Positions 12,150 to 23,259 of a stretch of DNA of 64,000 nucleotides are shown here, one piece after another. The stretch lies in assembly GCA_002221725.1 (NCBI GenBank), contig NJFT01000011.1:124001-188000 (forward strand). The letters are read 5' to 3'. The notes under the pieces were generated by a model that was given only the letters and a program-made list of their open reading frames with translations, did no database searches and was not told the origin of the DNA. Every line of letters begins with the position of its first letter. Positions within the stretch are counted from its first letter, which is position 1. The translations under genes and the position numbers were made by a program. This DNA is from Scedosporium boydii (lineage: Eukaryota > Ascomycota > Sordariomycetes > Microascales > Microascaceae).

Positions 12150-14102
12150 TTAAGAGTGTCCTTCTGGCCAGGCCCCAACCCACTCAATATCACCGAGATC
12201 AATGCGCCTTTCTTTGCGCCAATGGCAGTCTCGTCCCTTGTTCCATGGGCACTCCTTAGCCCGATCCTTTGTTGGTGTTTTGTTGGAGTTGAAATGATCC
12301 CAATGTCCCATGCCCCAGTGAGTGTTGTATCCAAAACCATGGTGCCGCTTAGGCTTACTCAATTCTGGTGTTTTATCCATCTCCAATACTCCACCGCCAT
12401 AGCCCCGGCGTCGTTCGCCGAGAGCTGCCCATTTATCAAAATTGTTGCGCTTCGAAGGTGGAGAGTAACGCGGTTGCGGAGATGACTGCGGTTGCACCTG
12501 CACCTGCACCTGCACGAGCATCGGCGGTCGCGTCTTCTCGGCGGGTGGAGTTGGCGGCAAGTCATGGAAGAAGAAGCCATCCGCTGCGAGGTCGACATCG
12601 ACGTCCTTGACTGTGAGTTCGTCGTGGACGTGACTCTCGCTCTTAGGATTTGGCACGTTCTCGCCATTCACGTCGGCACCAACCTTGGTGGTCTCGCTCT
12701 CATGGCTCCAGGTCCTCGAGTTGCGTTCCTTCAATGTCTGGAGTTGGCGCTCCTCTTCCTCTTCTTCCTCAATGTCTTCATCCCAGATGTCACTCCAACT
12801 CTTCGATACTGCACCCTTGCCACGACCACCGAAAGCAAAAGACATAGCTGAAAGATTCTTCGGCTTTCCCATGGTGATGGGAAGCGATCCTGGCATGGTG
12901 GGTTGTTGGCGGACAGGGCGCATGGGTCGGGAAATGGTGAGCGACTGCATGGAGGCACCAAGTGTCGAGCCCAACATAGACGACATCGAGGGAGTCTGGA
13001 CAGTAGCCGAACACCAGTCAGATGCCTCCTCCGACTTGGGGAACAGTTCCTCCTCATAGTCGGGAATGGCACTCAACTGGCGCAATGCCTGGCGTGGGGT
13101 CGCCTGCAGGGCCTTGGCCCATGGGAATGCACCACCCTGCTCAACCTGAGGACTCTGGATGGATGGTGTTCGTAGCGGCTCCCTATTGTTGGCGGTGGCG
13201 ACGGTTCGGGGATCGACGGAGCAGAATTCGTCAAGTGTCTCATCCGATGTGGTGAAGCTAACGACGTTGAGAAGAGCCTCGCGGGCGCCGATCAAAGACC
13301 GCTTCCTAGGATCGAGGTTCATGCACTGGACAATGACCTCGTATGTGTCCTGCGACATCGATGGGAAAACGTCGAAGAGGGACTGTTTGTCGCGGGAGAA
13401 GTCGAGGAACAACGGGTCTGCCTCCGTTGGTGTGGTGAAAGGGTTGCGAGAGAAGAGAATATTAAGAAGGCAGACACCGATAGCCCAGATGTCGGCCTGA
13501 GCAGGCGAGTAGCCAGCGCCTGCTGAATCGAACTGCTCGGGTGACATATACCGGTCACTGCCAACGGTCGATTCAGTGGACCACTTGTCGGAGGTTGCCA
13601 GACCAAAATCGCCAAGCTTCATCGAACCCGCCTTGGATAGGAAGATGTTTTCAGGCTTGATGTCACGATGGTAGACACCCTTAGAATGGATATAGCGAAC
13701 TGCATCCACTAGTTCGAGCATAAATTGTCGAACATGCTCCGTCTCGAGAGGGCCATGGCCGTCACGAATCGCCTCGTACAAGTCACCTCGCTCACAAAAC
13801 TCGAGAACAAGGAAATGATGAGCATCAGTTTCAAAAGCGTGAAGGAGGTTCACAATGTTGGGGTGAGAGCCCAGGCGGCTGTGGAGCGTAAACTCTTCGG
13901 ACTTGTCGTCAATGGCAAAGTCACTCGCGCTCTCGCCAGCTGCCGCCTTCTTCGTCAAGCACTTAATCGCCACCGTCTCGCCAGTGACCAGATCCTTGGC
14001 CATGAAGACCATGCCAAAGGAGCCATGGTTGAGAGGGGCGATGGTCTGGTACCGACCATCGAGAATAATGCCATCGCTGATAGTATCCTTCAAGCATGCC
14101 AT
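12150..14102 (-). CDS. ksp1: Ran1/Ksp1-type serine/threonine protein kinase
   Basis: Intronless gene for a 650-residue protein kinase. The catalytic domain occupies about residues 15-290. It has the glycine loop GSFGMV (27-32), ATP-binding Lys in VAIK (Lys47), catalytic HRDIKPEN (His145-Asn152), DFG (165-167) and an SPEQF variant of the APE motif. Family resemblance, especially LNHGSFGMVFMAKD and DLYEAIRDGHGPL, points to the Ran1/Pat1-Ksp1 group. In yeasts these kinases control nutrient-dependent development, meiosis and filamentous growth downstream of TORC1/PKA. The C-terminal half is disordered, with an acidic run (EEEEEEE) and an in-frame hexamer repeat giving alternating Val-Gln followed by Pro-rich sequence. 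A TATA-like element lies about 215 bases upstream of the ATG. The exact biological role in this fungus is inference. Confidence 0.92.
   Translation of the reverse strand: MACLKDTISDGIILDGRYQTIAPLNHGSFGMVFMAKDLVTGETVAIKCLTKKAAAGESASDFAIDDKSEEFTLHSRLGSHPNIVNLLHAFETDAHHFLVLEFCERGDLYEAIRDGHGPLETEHVRQFMLELVDAVRYIHSKGVYHRDIKPENIFLSKAGSMKLGDFGLATSDKWSTESTVGSDRYMSPEQFDSAGAGYSPAQADIWAIGVCLLNILFSRNPFTTPTEADPLFLDFSRDKQSLFDVFPSMSQDTYEVIVQCMNLDPRKRSLIGAREALLNVVSFTTSDETLDEFCSVDPRTVATANNREPLRTPSIQSPQVEQGGAFPWAKALQATPRQALRQLSAIPDYEEELFPKSEEASDWCSATVQTPSMSSMLGSTLGASMQSLTISRPMRPVRQQPTMPGSLPITMGKPKNLSAMSFAFGGRGKGAVSKSWSDIWDEDIEEEEEEERQLQTLKERNSRTWSHESETTKVGADVNGENVPNPKSESHVHDELTVKDVDVDLAADGFFFHDLPPTPPAEKTRPPMLVQVQVQVQPQSSPQPRYSPPSKRNNFDKWAALGERRRGYGGGVLEMDKTPELSKPKRHHGFGYNTHWGMGHWDHFNSNKTPTKDRAKECPWNKGRDCHWRKERRIDLGDIEWVGAWPEGHS
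12492..12518 (-). repeat. In-frame CACCTG hexamer repeat inside the kinase gene
   Basis: About four tandem copies of the hexamer CACCTG (plus-strand reading), encoding alternating Gln and Val in the disordered tail of the kinase. Because the unit is six bases, length changes keep the frame. Confidence 0.75.
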
Positions 14103-14317
14103 TCTCGAGTAGTGTGCCGAGTGGAGAGGAGAATCGATGATGGAGACGAAGCCACCACCTAGTCAAGAACAAAGAGCCTAGACGATAAAGGCAAATCGTA
14201 CAGGCCCCCGGGTTCAACCGTCCTTGAGCGGTTGTTCTTGAAACAAAGAGAAAGGGTGAAAAAAAGATGCGATACAGGGAAGTAACAGGGTACAAATGTT
14301 GGTAGAGAATAGAAGGG

Positions 14318-14324
14318 TATATAA
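14318..14324 (-). promoter_or_regulatory. Possible TATA box of the kinase gene
   Basis: A TATATAA-like word (plus-strand reading), about 215 bases upstream of the kinase start codon on the minus strand and followed downstream by pyrimidine-rich leader sequence. Position and composition suit a core promoter. There is no experimental support, and the pyrimidine-rich DNA further upstream leaves open a longer leader. Confidence 0.35.
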
Positions 14325-17300
14325 GTGAAATGTGCGTTAGGCTGTCGTCAAGCAAGGATAATCTTCAAGGTTGAGGGGTGAGATATACAGGATATGCGGA
14401 AAGAGCAAGAGAAAAAAGAGACATGCAACTCCAGGTCGTTCGTATCAGTTGTTTTCGTATGAGTTATCGTTTAGTAGAGAGACAAGAAAAAGAGAGCGAA
14501 TGCTTCGAGGTTGCGAGGGGCGAGTTCGTAAAGGTGCAAATAGAGGCGGACCAAGCGGGCCCTGTAAAATACAAAGGAAAACGTCGTTATAAGAACATCG
14601 GAGATAGATAAAGAGTGTTGTTCCAAGGATGCTGAACTGGGAACGCTTTGCAAGATGGATGCGTGTGGACGGCGGAGGACGGCACCGTTTAGATTGGGAG
14701 TGAACCGCGGACTCGGAAGCCTAGAGGAATCCGAGAGGGGACGAGTGAGAGTCGGAGTATGTTGAAGAGCTGAGCTCGAGCCCGCTCAAGATGCTTGGTT
14801 TACCAGTGGACTAGCGGCCAGGCCGGGGACTCCTTGATGATGGTAGAGTCACGATCGTGTTCCGAAAAACTTCACGCGAGAAGAGTTGATGGATGGAGGA
14901 AGCACGTTTATCCAAGAGGTGCAAGTCGTTGGTTGGTCTTGACGTGACGAGCTTGGATTGGGGTCTGTGACTCGACGGTGGCAATTATTCGGATGTGAGA
15001 CAGGCGAGTTTGGCAGGCAGCAGAATCTAACCAAGGCTGCGTTGAAGAGAGGAAGTCAAAGGAAGTATCGGCTTTCGTGAGATTGGCGGGAGCACGACAC
15101 GTTATCGAAGGCGAAGGGTCAAGGGCGTCGTCTTCTTTCTCTCGAGTAGTGGTGGCGGAAGACTCGATCTCGGGAGGGATTGGAGAGCGGAATCGTCGTC
15201 AGGGGTTTCGTCAAAGGGACAAGTCACGGAAAGGTACGAGTAAGGAAAGGTAAAGAGGATGAGCAAATAGGACTCGAACTGATATTAGTAGTCGGACTTG
15301 AAGGCGATACCGAGTTATAATGAATGAGAGAAGGAGCTGGCAAGAAGAGAAAGAGAGGCCCTTGGGATGACTCTACGGAGGCAAAGGGATGAGGGGAGAA
15401 GGTACTGGAACGGTGAGGAAGCATCGAGTAATAATAATAAGGCGGGCGTGACCAGCGTGGGTATTGCAGGGTCTCAGTCAGGTCCGGGCGGGCTGGTGGA
15501 TAGAGGGACGGTAGCAACGTGTATCTCCCTGCCTGTCGAGGGTGGTGGGGTACGGAAGTGTACAACTCAGAGGTGGACCGTGATTGGGAGTCAGACAAGG
15601 AAGTCTAACAGTCACAACCGAGAATACATAGTAGAAACTGGGGAACCTGGGCACTGGGGAACCAGTCATCATCGAGGGTGGCGTGGTCGGCGGAAGGTGG
15701 CCAGGAAGGATTGGGCGGTTGGCTCCAGGGGTTTGCGTGCAGGGGAACTCGGAAACCGTCCACACGACTTAACGGATTGATGGAACAGAGTGGCATTACG
15801 GGAGCCACCGTTTAAGGCTCATGGTGGGTGGAAAGTGCTGGACATTGGTCGGTGATAAGAGCAGGATGGCGGCAAGTGGCACTAGAGTGGGTCGATCAGT
15901 TGGTCTCTCCTGTTTTGCGACTGTTGCCATTGGGCTCATCGATTGAGAATTCATCATCATCCCTGGCTGTGTGGTCATGCCCATACGGTGTCCCAACCTA
16001 TCCTTGCTCCTAGGTACAAATATCTGCGCACTGAGTACATCTATTGCCTGAAGTCTTCAGCTGCTTTCCTCTCAAGCCCAGGTAGTCCCAATGCCCAGCT
16101 ATGTATCCTGAAAGGAAGGAAGTACTTCGCAAATCGACTCTTTTGTCCTGAGGCAGACATGATCTTCCTCGAGCTGCACACCGTATGAATTGATACGGAA
16201 ACTGGCCGTTGTCGCATCTCTGGGCAGTTCTCCGAGCTCACACGCCCACTCAGGTTCAATATTGTTTATCTGGTCCTGGTGAAGAAGGCTCTCGAGGGCA
16301 TGTTTTCACAAAGGCCGACTACTTCAGGAATTGATTTTGAATTCGTCAGAACGTAGTAGAATCCTGCAAATTTGGTACTGGCTTGGTTGAGTCGGACGAC
16401 TCCTTAAGCGAGTCAAACGACCTGCGTCCTTTTTTTGATGGCAGGAAACACCTCAAACTGTGTCGATGCACATCCAGACATTACCAGACTGATACTGTAT
16501 AACACTGCCACCACATTCACGAATCCATCAATTGATGGTATTAGTACAAGGTAGTGTACAGTGCGCGGTCGTTCTCGGTGGCGTTACAGTTGCGTACACC
16601 GCCTGGGGATCGCTTCATGCAAGTTCAAATGATAACGAATGAGCTTCAGGCCAAGACGAAAATAGTTGGTACCTGACCACACCATCCCCAACCACTGACC
16701 TTTCACGTAAACTCTGTAGCAAGGGAAACCGTTTCTCCCCGCAATTGTAGTTCCGTTCAACTCAGGCACTGAAATAATCTAATTCCCACAGTAAGCACTT
16801 TGTGTGTACGCACTTCGAAGTACTTTGTAGAGGACGTCTTCGTACTCCGTCCGTCCTGAGCTGTGCGACGAATATCAATTTGATGTTTTTCCGGATATTA
16901 CATGTCGCTCAGGAAACCAGCTTCCAAGAAATGTTCTTGATCGGTCTTCCCAGTTGACGCGAGTGCACACCATGTTCTCTTGTCATGCCCCTTATCAATA
17001 AGCTCTGAAAGCTGCGGGAGATGTGCGTATTAAGATAAGAATGATGCTATGTCCATGAAGCATTGCATTGGAGCCAGCGCCGGCAAGGATGGCGGCAGAT
17101 CAGTTCGACTTGTACTTGAAGGACTTGTTTACTAAGTCGTGTACTACTTCGTACGTTCGCGCCCAGACGCTTTGAGCGCGATTTGGACTCTTTAAGCCTG
17201 CAAAGTAGTTTAAACTCTGAGGTTCAGCTTGGTGGACGTGTCGGTGACAGTCTTTGTACAGAACGGAGCGGCGACATACGGCGGGCTGGTGTGCTTCGTA

Positions 17301-20048
17301 AATTACGGTTCCCGGATTTTTTACGGTCTGTCCAGGTCAGCATCGTGGCACCATTGAAGGGTGCTTCCCATTCTGGACACTGTGGCGCCCCCTGCGCGCT
17401 CTAAAATTGACCTGGTGACTGTGCATGCAGGACGCTAGTCCCCACTAACGGGCAGGCGACCTCCCCACGTCCGAAGTACCTTGGTCTTGACGATGATGGA
17501 GTAATTTCGAGTCGCTCGTGCTTTGTTATCTCTTTTTCTGGTCTTCATTCGACTCGCCAGGGACCCGTGCACGGTCCGATAGAGTCAATGTGTCCTTTTC
17601 CAATTAGGACCACGATGATGTCAATCATGGAATTCGCAAGAACGTCTGTCCACATACGCACATTCTTGAGAGAGAAGGAAATGGATACTTGGTGATCGTC
17701 GTGGAAGAGCCAACTTTGTCTATTAATATTCGGAATAGTAGTCGTATCACAACTACAATACAAAGTACTTTGGAAGACAGTAAGATCAACTTGCACAGTC
17801 CGAAACGGGATCGAGTTTCTGCGATGCGCAAAGAACGGGGAGCGGTGTGGGAACGTCAATTGAAACACGAAGTTGACATTGAGATTGAAGTCTACACAGT
17901 ACAGGCACAAGTCATTTGAACGACTAACGAAGTAACAACAGCACTTCGCATGCCAACTGCTGCACCTGGTAGCATCAGTGTTCTTTCAATTTCCCCTTGA
18001 TGTGCAACTTCCTGACAAGCTTGGAAAGCTTGCCAGGCGGGCTGACGGGCTGGTCCAAGGCATTCCGTCAGGTTCTGTTTCATATTCAACAATTCTGGAC
18101 CCAAGCGATTGGCCAGCATGAGATGGATGCATGGCGCTGCACTCCTTTTCGTCTGCAGGCCCATAATAAGTTTCATGGAGCAATACGACGACGGACTGGT
18201 TAATTACAGACCCAAGGTTGTCGACTTGTACATCAGTACTTCGTAGACTCCAGGAGATTTCGCTGGACCCTGCATTGCCGACCTTCGTGAAATAAACTGC
18301 TTAGTAGGGAATGTTTCGAGGTGAGCAGGACATTGATCCAACACCACGTTTGGAGACTCTTTCATCGTCGAGGATTAATTACATGGTACGTCTTGAGAAA
18401 CAAACCTCGGGCGACTATTGAAAAAGTAGGACCAAACAGTGTCAGGAGTTTTTGTTGGATACAATTTGATAGGAACCAATGGATTCTAACAGAGAGACGT
18501 TGTTGCATCTGTAAAGTAAACTATGCGTACATAGATAGTAGTTTAGTTGACAATGGAAGTAGGGACCACGGAGTCACGGACATTGACGAGGATCCTTGCT
18601 AGCGTTTCTATCCGTTCGGACAGCTTTATGCTTCCCATTGCGCGTGCAGTTTAGAAATGGAGTCAACAACTGCGATATGGCAGGTTCCTATTCGGTGCTC
18701 GATTTGGAAAATTGCCACGTTGATGTTGTGACTTACTTTGAAGAGTTGTGGGGTCCATTGCGTGTCGTGGAAAGTCATAGAGGCTACAATATGCGTACGC
18801 AGACTTCCCAACATTGAAATTGAGAGATCTAAATTAGGGCCTTTTTCGAGTCAAATGCCTCCAATCTCGTGTTGCCTAGTGTCTCTAAGAAGCTGCTGCG
18901 GCTGTGGATGGGCAGTATCTTCAAGCCATCCATCAACCATTGCTCCGGTTGAACCGGACTGAATCGTCAGGCAGTGTTATTAACACCAAAATACCGAGGT
19001 AGCCCACAGGCAAATCAATCACAATGCTCTGATCAAAGTTAACCTTGGCAACAACATTGAACCGTTTTAGGACAGTGGAGGAAGCGAATGGCGGAAGCAA
19101 CCAGCCACTGAAATTGTTGGGCGGAGTAATAACACACTCCCAACTCTGAATAAACGACCAAGTACCTTCGTACGAGGTATTAAACTTCCCACATGAAAAA
19201 AGGCAACATGAAATTCAACTTGATCAATTGATTTGATCTCTTCCAGAAAAGGGAACGAAGTGAATGGAGGTTGGGTAATGGCCTGAAAACCCGTCGAAAT
19301 CTCCCCTCGATCAGGAGCTTCAACGTCAATCCATCCAATGGATCAATTATTACCCCTCACCGCCATTTCCCAAACTCATGCTGCTTCGTATGTAACCCTA
19401 CCACACTCCAAAGCAGGCAGAGTACATACGAAGCAATAACTCCGTCCGTAGTATGTATTTGCTTCGTTCTCAAGATGATGGGCTCAAATTGGACTCCGAC
19501 TCCACCTTCCGAGACTCTGCTTCCGTCACCCGCCCTTCCCGTTCGTAACATCGCCGGTGTGCACCTTGCAGATTTTTCGATCGGCCTCTCGAAAGAGTGT
19601 AACATCAGGAGCGTCTTTTTTCCGAATCTGAAGTCGCAGGACCAAATTTGCACTAGCCGGGGGGGAAGAGAGCCCACGATGGTTCGCTTTAAGTCTTGCT
19701 TCGCCCAAGGAGTATGTCATGGTGGAGATCGAAGCCTGAGATACCGCCTTTTCAGCAGACCATGTTGCATCGGTTCAGGACCCTAGACCCTTCCGAAGCA
19801 AGTCACATTCAAGTAGGTACCGATTCACCATAATTAATAGGGAAGAGTACTTTGGTCGGCCCCTGGACACCCGATTTAGCTTCCTGCCTTCGTGCTCTAC
19901 CTACCCGCATGAACCCACATAGCAGCCAGATGCATCCGCCATCTCATATTCCATACTTCGGACATGCATCTCGGCGAGGATAGCGAAATTAAAAAAAGAA
20001 AAACACAACGGCACCAAGGATTGAGGCTCGAAGAGGAAGGAGGGTTGG

Positions 20049-20067
20049 AAAAAAAAAAAAAAAAAAA
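20049..20067. repeat. Poly(A) tract upstream of the E1 phosphatase gene
   Basis: A run of about 19 A residues, roughly 160 bases before the ATG at 20227, in presumed promoter or leader DNA. Poly(dA:dT) tracts of this kind commonly exclude nucleosomes. Confidence 0.6.
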
Positions 20068-20226
20068 TCTTCTCCCCACGGATGATATCATTCGTTCATC
20101 CAAACTCGATCGCCTAGATCTGGTAAAACAGTCGCTGTCCGATTCAAAACATCTCAAATCAACCCCTCACCGCCTCCAACACTTCCAACCCCGGCTTGTC
20201 AAAGACAAACAGGGATATTTGCCAAG

Positions 20227-21263
20227 ATGGTCGCCATTGGCCCTCTGAAGGCTGTTTTGCTTGATATTGGTACGAGCCCCCAGCCCTACAATTGGCCTGT
20301 CCACCCTGATGAATCAAAAGGCTAATTTCCGCCCTCTTTGGAAGAGGGGACTGTTTGCCCGATTTCCTTTGTGAAGGATGTTCTTGTACGTAAATTGCCC
20401 CTCACCGCCTCGAATTGAGATGCCTCGGGAGAAAACGCAGAGATTTCCTGCGTGCCCTTTTGGGGAATGATGGACGGCATGTCAAGCATCCTGTTGTTTT
20501 GGGCAGAGACAATTCGAGACGACAATTGATGTGTTTCTTTATCTATGTACTTTCTAGATCTTGAGACAAGCACGGGTTTTGGCAAATACGGCGGATTGGT
20601 GAGGGACGACTCGCTGACCTTGCCCCGCTCTAGTTTCCATTCGCACTTCAAGCTCTCTCCGAGGGCCTAGATTCGCTCTGGGAGAGTCCGGCTTTCGCGC
20701 AGTACAGGCAAGCCTCCCCGCCAGAGTTCCAGTCGAACCAAGAGGCCTTCAAAGCCCATGTGGAGGATCTCGTCGCTAGGGATGTCAAGGCACCATATCT
20801 CAAGGCCCTTCAAGGTTATCTCTGGGAGGAAGGTTACAGGTCCGGCAAGCTTCGCGCTCCTTTATTCGATGATGTCGGCCCTGCCATTGTCTCCTGGCAT
20901 GATGCGGGCCTGATCATTATGATCTATTCATCCGGCTCTGTCCCCGCCCAGAAGCTACTCTTTGGTCATACAACTGCCCAGCCATCCGACATGACTGCTC
21001 TGATAACGGATTGGTTCGATACAGTCAATGCGGGCCCAAAGGTTAACCCCGCGAGCTACACCAAAATCGCTTCCCGTTATCCGAACTACCAACTAGACCA
21101 GTGGCTGTTCCTCAGCGACAATCTCCTGGAGGTCGAGGCTGCTAAGGCGGCGGGGATGCGTAGCTTGCCGGTAGTACGACCTGGAAACGCCCCAATTGAT
21201 GACCCCGAGGCCCTCAAGTCCGCTATCCACGACTTCAATGAACTGAGTTTACTAGCTCAGTAA
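20227..21263 (+). CDS. utr4: Enolase-phosphatase E1 (methionine salvage)
   Basis: Bifunctional enolase-phosphatase of the methionine salvage pathway. It converts 2,3-diketo-5-methylthiopentyl-1-phosphate through an enol intermediate to the acireductone. Three exons, 20227-20269, 20345-20385 and 20634-21263, give 237 residues. The HAD motif I is assembled across the first intron as DIEGT, the E1 variant of DxDxT, followed by SFVKDVLFPF as in the family. Motif II appears as YSSGSVPAQKLLFGH. The C-terminal motifs include PASYTKIA and WLFLSDNLLEVEAAKAAGM, with the Asp that ligates Mg2+. The second exon is only 41 bases, but the frame and conserved residues leave little doubt. It converges on the Bmt2 gene. 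Confidence 0.93.
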
Positions 21264-22031
21264 ACGCGCATAGAGCGGTTGGGGGGACTAAAGGACCTTA
21301 GTCAATTTTTCCACGAGGATTTTAGTCAGGATCATCTGCCGCCAATCCATTGATACGATTCGTCAGGGAGGTTTGAGCTAACCCGTGCCATGTCGCTCCC
21401 CTCAAAAAGGATCGGTCGGTGGTCGTGTGATGCTTTAAGCTGAATGATTCCCACGATTGACCAACCATCCTTCGAATGTATCGAAGATATTTGGCCCGCA
21501 ATGTTGTGATGTGACTGTGACCATTGACAAATCAACAAGCCGCCTTGTGCTTGGGGATTTTCGACGTAAACTGCTCCCCTTTGCCCAAAGCAGCATATAA
21601 TCCTAGACGGAAGCAACCCATCGGAATTTGGGCGAGGGCGTCAACGAAGGTGATAACCGACAAGGGCTGGTGGTGTCAAGACCGAGCCCTGTCGTGACTC
21701 TGAAAACCTCCTTGACAGAGAGCCGTAGTTTGGTTGAGCTTGCCCCCGTCCTGTGACCATGCCAAGTGCCGATTTTCGGGCTAGACGACGCATCCAGCGT
21801 TTCCCCCTTCCGGCGATACGCTCAGAAGAGGTGTGTGTTCATAGATGCTCGGGGGTGGCCCTCGGAGCGACTCGCAGCGATCGTCAGAGGAGATGCACCG
21901 AATGACATGCAAAGGTTGGGCCGTTCCTCCTTGGCAGGGAAAGGAGGGTTAGCCATTACATCTCTTCATTCCCATGTAGGTCGTGCTGTTTGAGAGTTTC
22001 TGCCAAGTCGAATTATGTGCGATACAGAAAG
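21264..22031. other. Convergent intergenic region, utr4 / bmt2
   Basis: About 770 bases between two stop codons. There is no frame with recognisable protein character; this is presumably the 3' UTRs of both genes. Confidence 0.5.
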
Positions 22032-22913
22032 CTACGCATTCTTCGTGCCCTTCAGCACGACAGCGAAGTTATTCCTCTTTGGCCCGGGATTGATCTCCTT
22101 TTTCGAGAATGACCGAGCTGGTGTTGAGATGGCGGCATCGCGCCGCCAGAGGGAATAGACGAGCTTGCCAGTAATTTTCCATTGGAGCCTGGAGAACCCT
22201 AGGGATGCCATGATGTTGCCAAAGAGCTCCTCCGAGCAGTACCGAGAGTTCAAAACGCAGCTCCTTGGCAGGACAATGAAAACGGACGGGAATGCCTCCC
22301 CAGAATGGCGTAACGATGGACCCGGCAGCCGCAGAAAGGCTGTCGTTCGCCGTAACATGCTACCTCGGGCGACAGGATCAGGAACAAAGTTGAGAACTAG
22401 GCTGAGAGATATGAGGTCGAAGCGTTCGGCGTCACTAGATGGCAATGGCCTCTCCATGAAATCCTGCTTGAGTATCCCGGGTGCTTGGCTGTTCAGGTCA
22501 ATATGAACCGTCTCGAAGTAGCCGCTGGCAGCACAGGCATTGGATGTGCTGAGAGCACCGACTTCGAGCATTCGTATTTGAGTTCCTAACTCTCTGTTCT
22601 TAGTTGAGAGGCAAGGCTTTAGCCAGTCAAGGAGAACCCGTGAGCTGTCTCCGCCTCGGTCCTTGCTCTGTCCCAGAAGACTGGCTTGCTGGTAACGCTC
22701 GAGCCCACCTAGGGCTGAGATTTCCGCTGCCGCTGCGGCGGCACTGCCCTCGTCCCCATCCCTGATAGCCTGTTGTCGCCTTTTCTCTAGGTGATGATGC
22801 CGGTTTATAAGCGTTCTCGCCGTCTTTCTGGAAAACGCAGCTTTGGGTGGCCTGGCGGTAGGGGGACGCCCAAGTGAGAGAGACTTTTGCGTCTTCTTTC
22901 GGTTCACGCCCAT
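22032..22913 (-). CDS. bmt2: 25S rRNA adenine-N(1) methyltransferase Bmt2
   Basis: SAM-dependent methyltransferase of the Bmt2 family, which makes m1A in 25S rRNA (A2142 in yeast) in the nucleolus. It is a single exon. I start at the ATG at 22913, giving 293 residues with the basic N-terminus MGVNRKKTQK; an in-frame ATG at 22943 would add ten hydrophobic residues unlike the family. Visible motifs are the SAM-binding LEVGAL (about residues 116-121), the acidic loop VHIDLNSQ, the catalytic-region QDFMERPLP, and LSLVLNFVPDPVARGSML, which is highly characteristic of Bmt2. The basic N-terminus fits a nucleolar signal. It is divergent from the uL23 gene, so two ribosome-related genes share the 346-base promoter region between them. 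Confidence 0.93.
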   Translation of the reverse strand: MGVNRKKTQKSLSLGRPPTARPPKAAFSRKTARTLINRHHHLEKRRQQAIRDGDEGSAAAAAAEISALGGLERYQQASLLGQSKDRGGDSSRVLLDWLKPCLSTKNRELGTQIRMLEVGALSTSNACAASGYFETVHIDLNSQAPGILKQDFMERPLPSSDAERFDLISLSLVLNFVPDPVARGSMLRRTTAFLRLPGPSLRHSGEAFPSVFIVLPRSCVLNSRYCSEELFGNIMASLGFSRLQWKITGKLVYSLWRRDAAISTPARSFSKKEINPGPKRNNFAVVLKGTKNA

Positions 22914-23259
22914 TGTGATAGCACTATAAAGCAATGATCCCACGATACAATTGTAGGTTTTATGAAATAGAAAAGATGAAATTTGTTGACAATAATCTTA
23001 AGACTCGGATGTATCCCATTGTTCCATCCTCGCATATTTCGAGGACGCCATCGACGAGTCGTGGTCCGGGAGATAGTCGGCTAAATATTCCTAAAGGGGT
23101 AAATTGACAGCCCACCATCCCACAACGAAAACCCTAACAAAAAAATCACAGGGCCCAGATATCTTTTTCGCATTCTTTCTCCTCCTTCCCACATCGACCA
23201 ACGCCCATCATCCCCCGACAAACTCGACGGTAACCGACAACACCGCAACAACCATCGCA
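22914..23259. promoter_or_regulatory. Shared divergent promoter region, bmt2 / uL23
   Basis: 346 bases separate the start codons of two divergent ribosome-related genes. The uL23 side is C-rich with a telobox-like AACCCTAA at 23130-23137. I see no open frame of interest. Co-regulation of the pair is an inference from the arrangement. Confidence 0.5.
23130..23137 (+). promoter_or_regulatory. Telobox-like AACCCTAA element upstream of uL23
   Basis: AACCCTAA lies 123-130 bases before the uL23 start codon. Telobox words (TTAGGG/CCCTAA) are bound by Tbf1-type factors and occur in ribosomal-protein promoters of many ascomycetes. A single 8-base match can arise by chance, so this is suggestive only. 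Confidence 0.4.

Larger units (their letters stand above)
14103..20226. other. Large gene-poor gap between the kinase and E1 phosphatase genes
   Basis: About 6.1 kb without a recognised gene. From 14103 to about 15800 the minus strand is strongly pyrimidine-rich, which fits a promoter or long leader of the kinase gene. From about 16500 to 19500 the DNA has short, broken frames on both strands. It contains many copies of the GAAGTAC/GTACTTC words (near 16815-16850, 17140, 17475, 17762, 18235 and 19160) and a perfect 14-base palindrome at 16525-16538. I find no transposase or reverse transcriptase trace, no terminal repeats and no degraded copy of a known gene. An A-run at 20049-20067 lies in the presumed leader of the next gene. 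Confidence 0.5.

Noticed and set aside
14371..15780. Several plus-strand frames upstream of the kinase gene
   Set aside because: They lie in purine-rich DNA (pyrimidine-rich on the minus strand) that suits the kinase leader or promoter. The proteins are Arg/Gly/Lys-rich without motifs.
17545..18602. Possible degraded transposon in the 14-20 kb gap
   Set aside because: I looked for transposase, integrase or reverse-transcriptase signatures, long terminal repeats and target-site duplications and saw none. Frames are short and unrelated.
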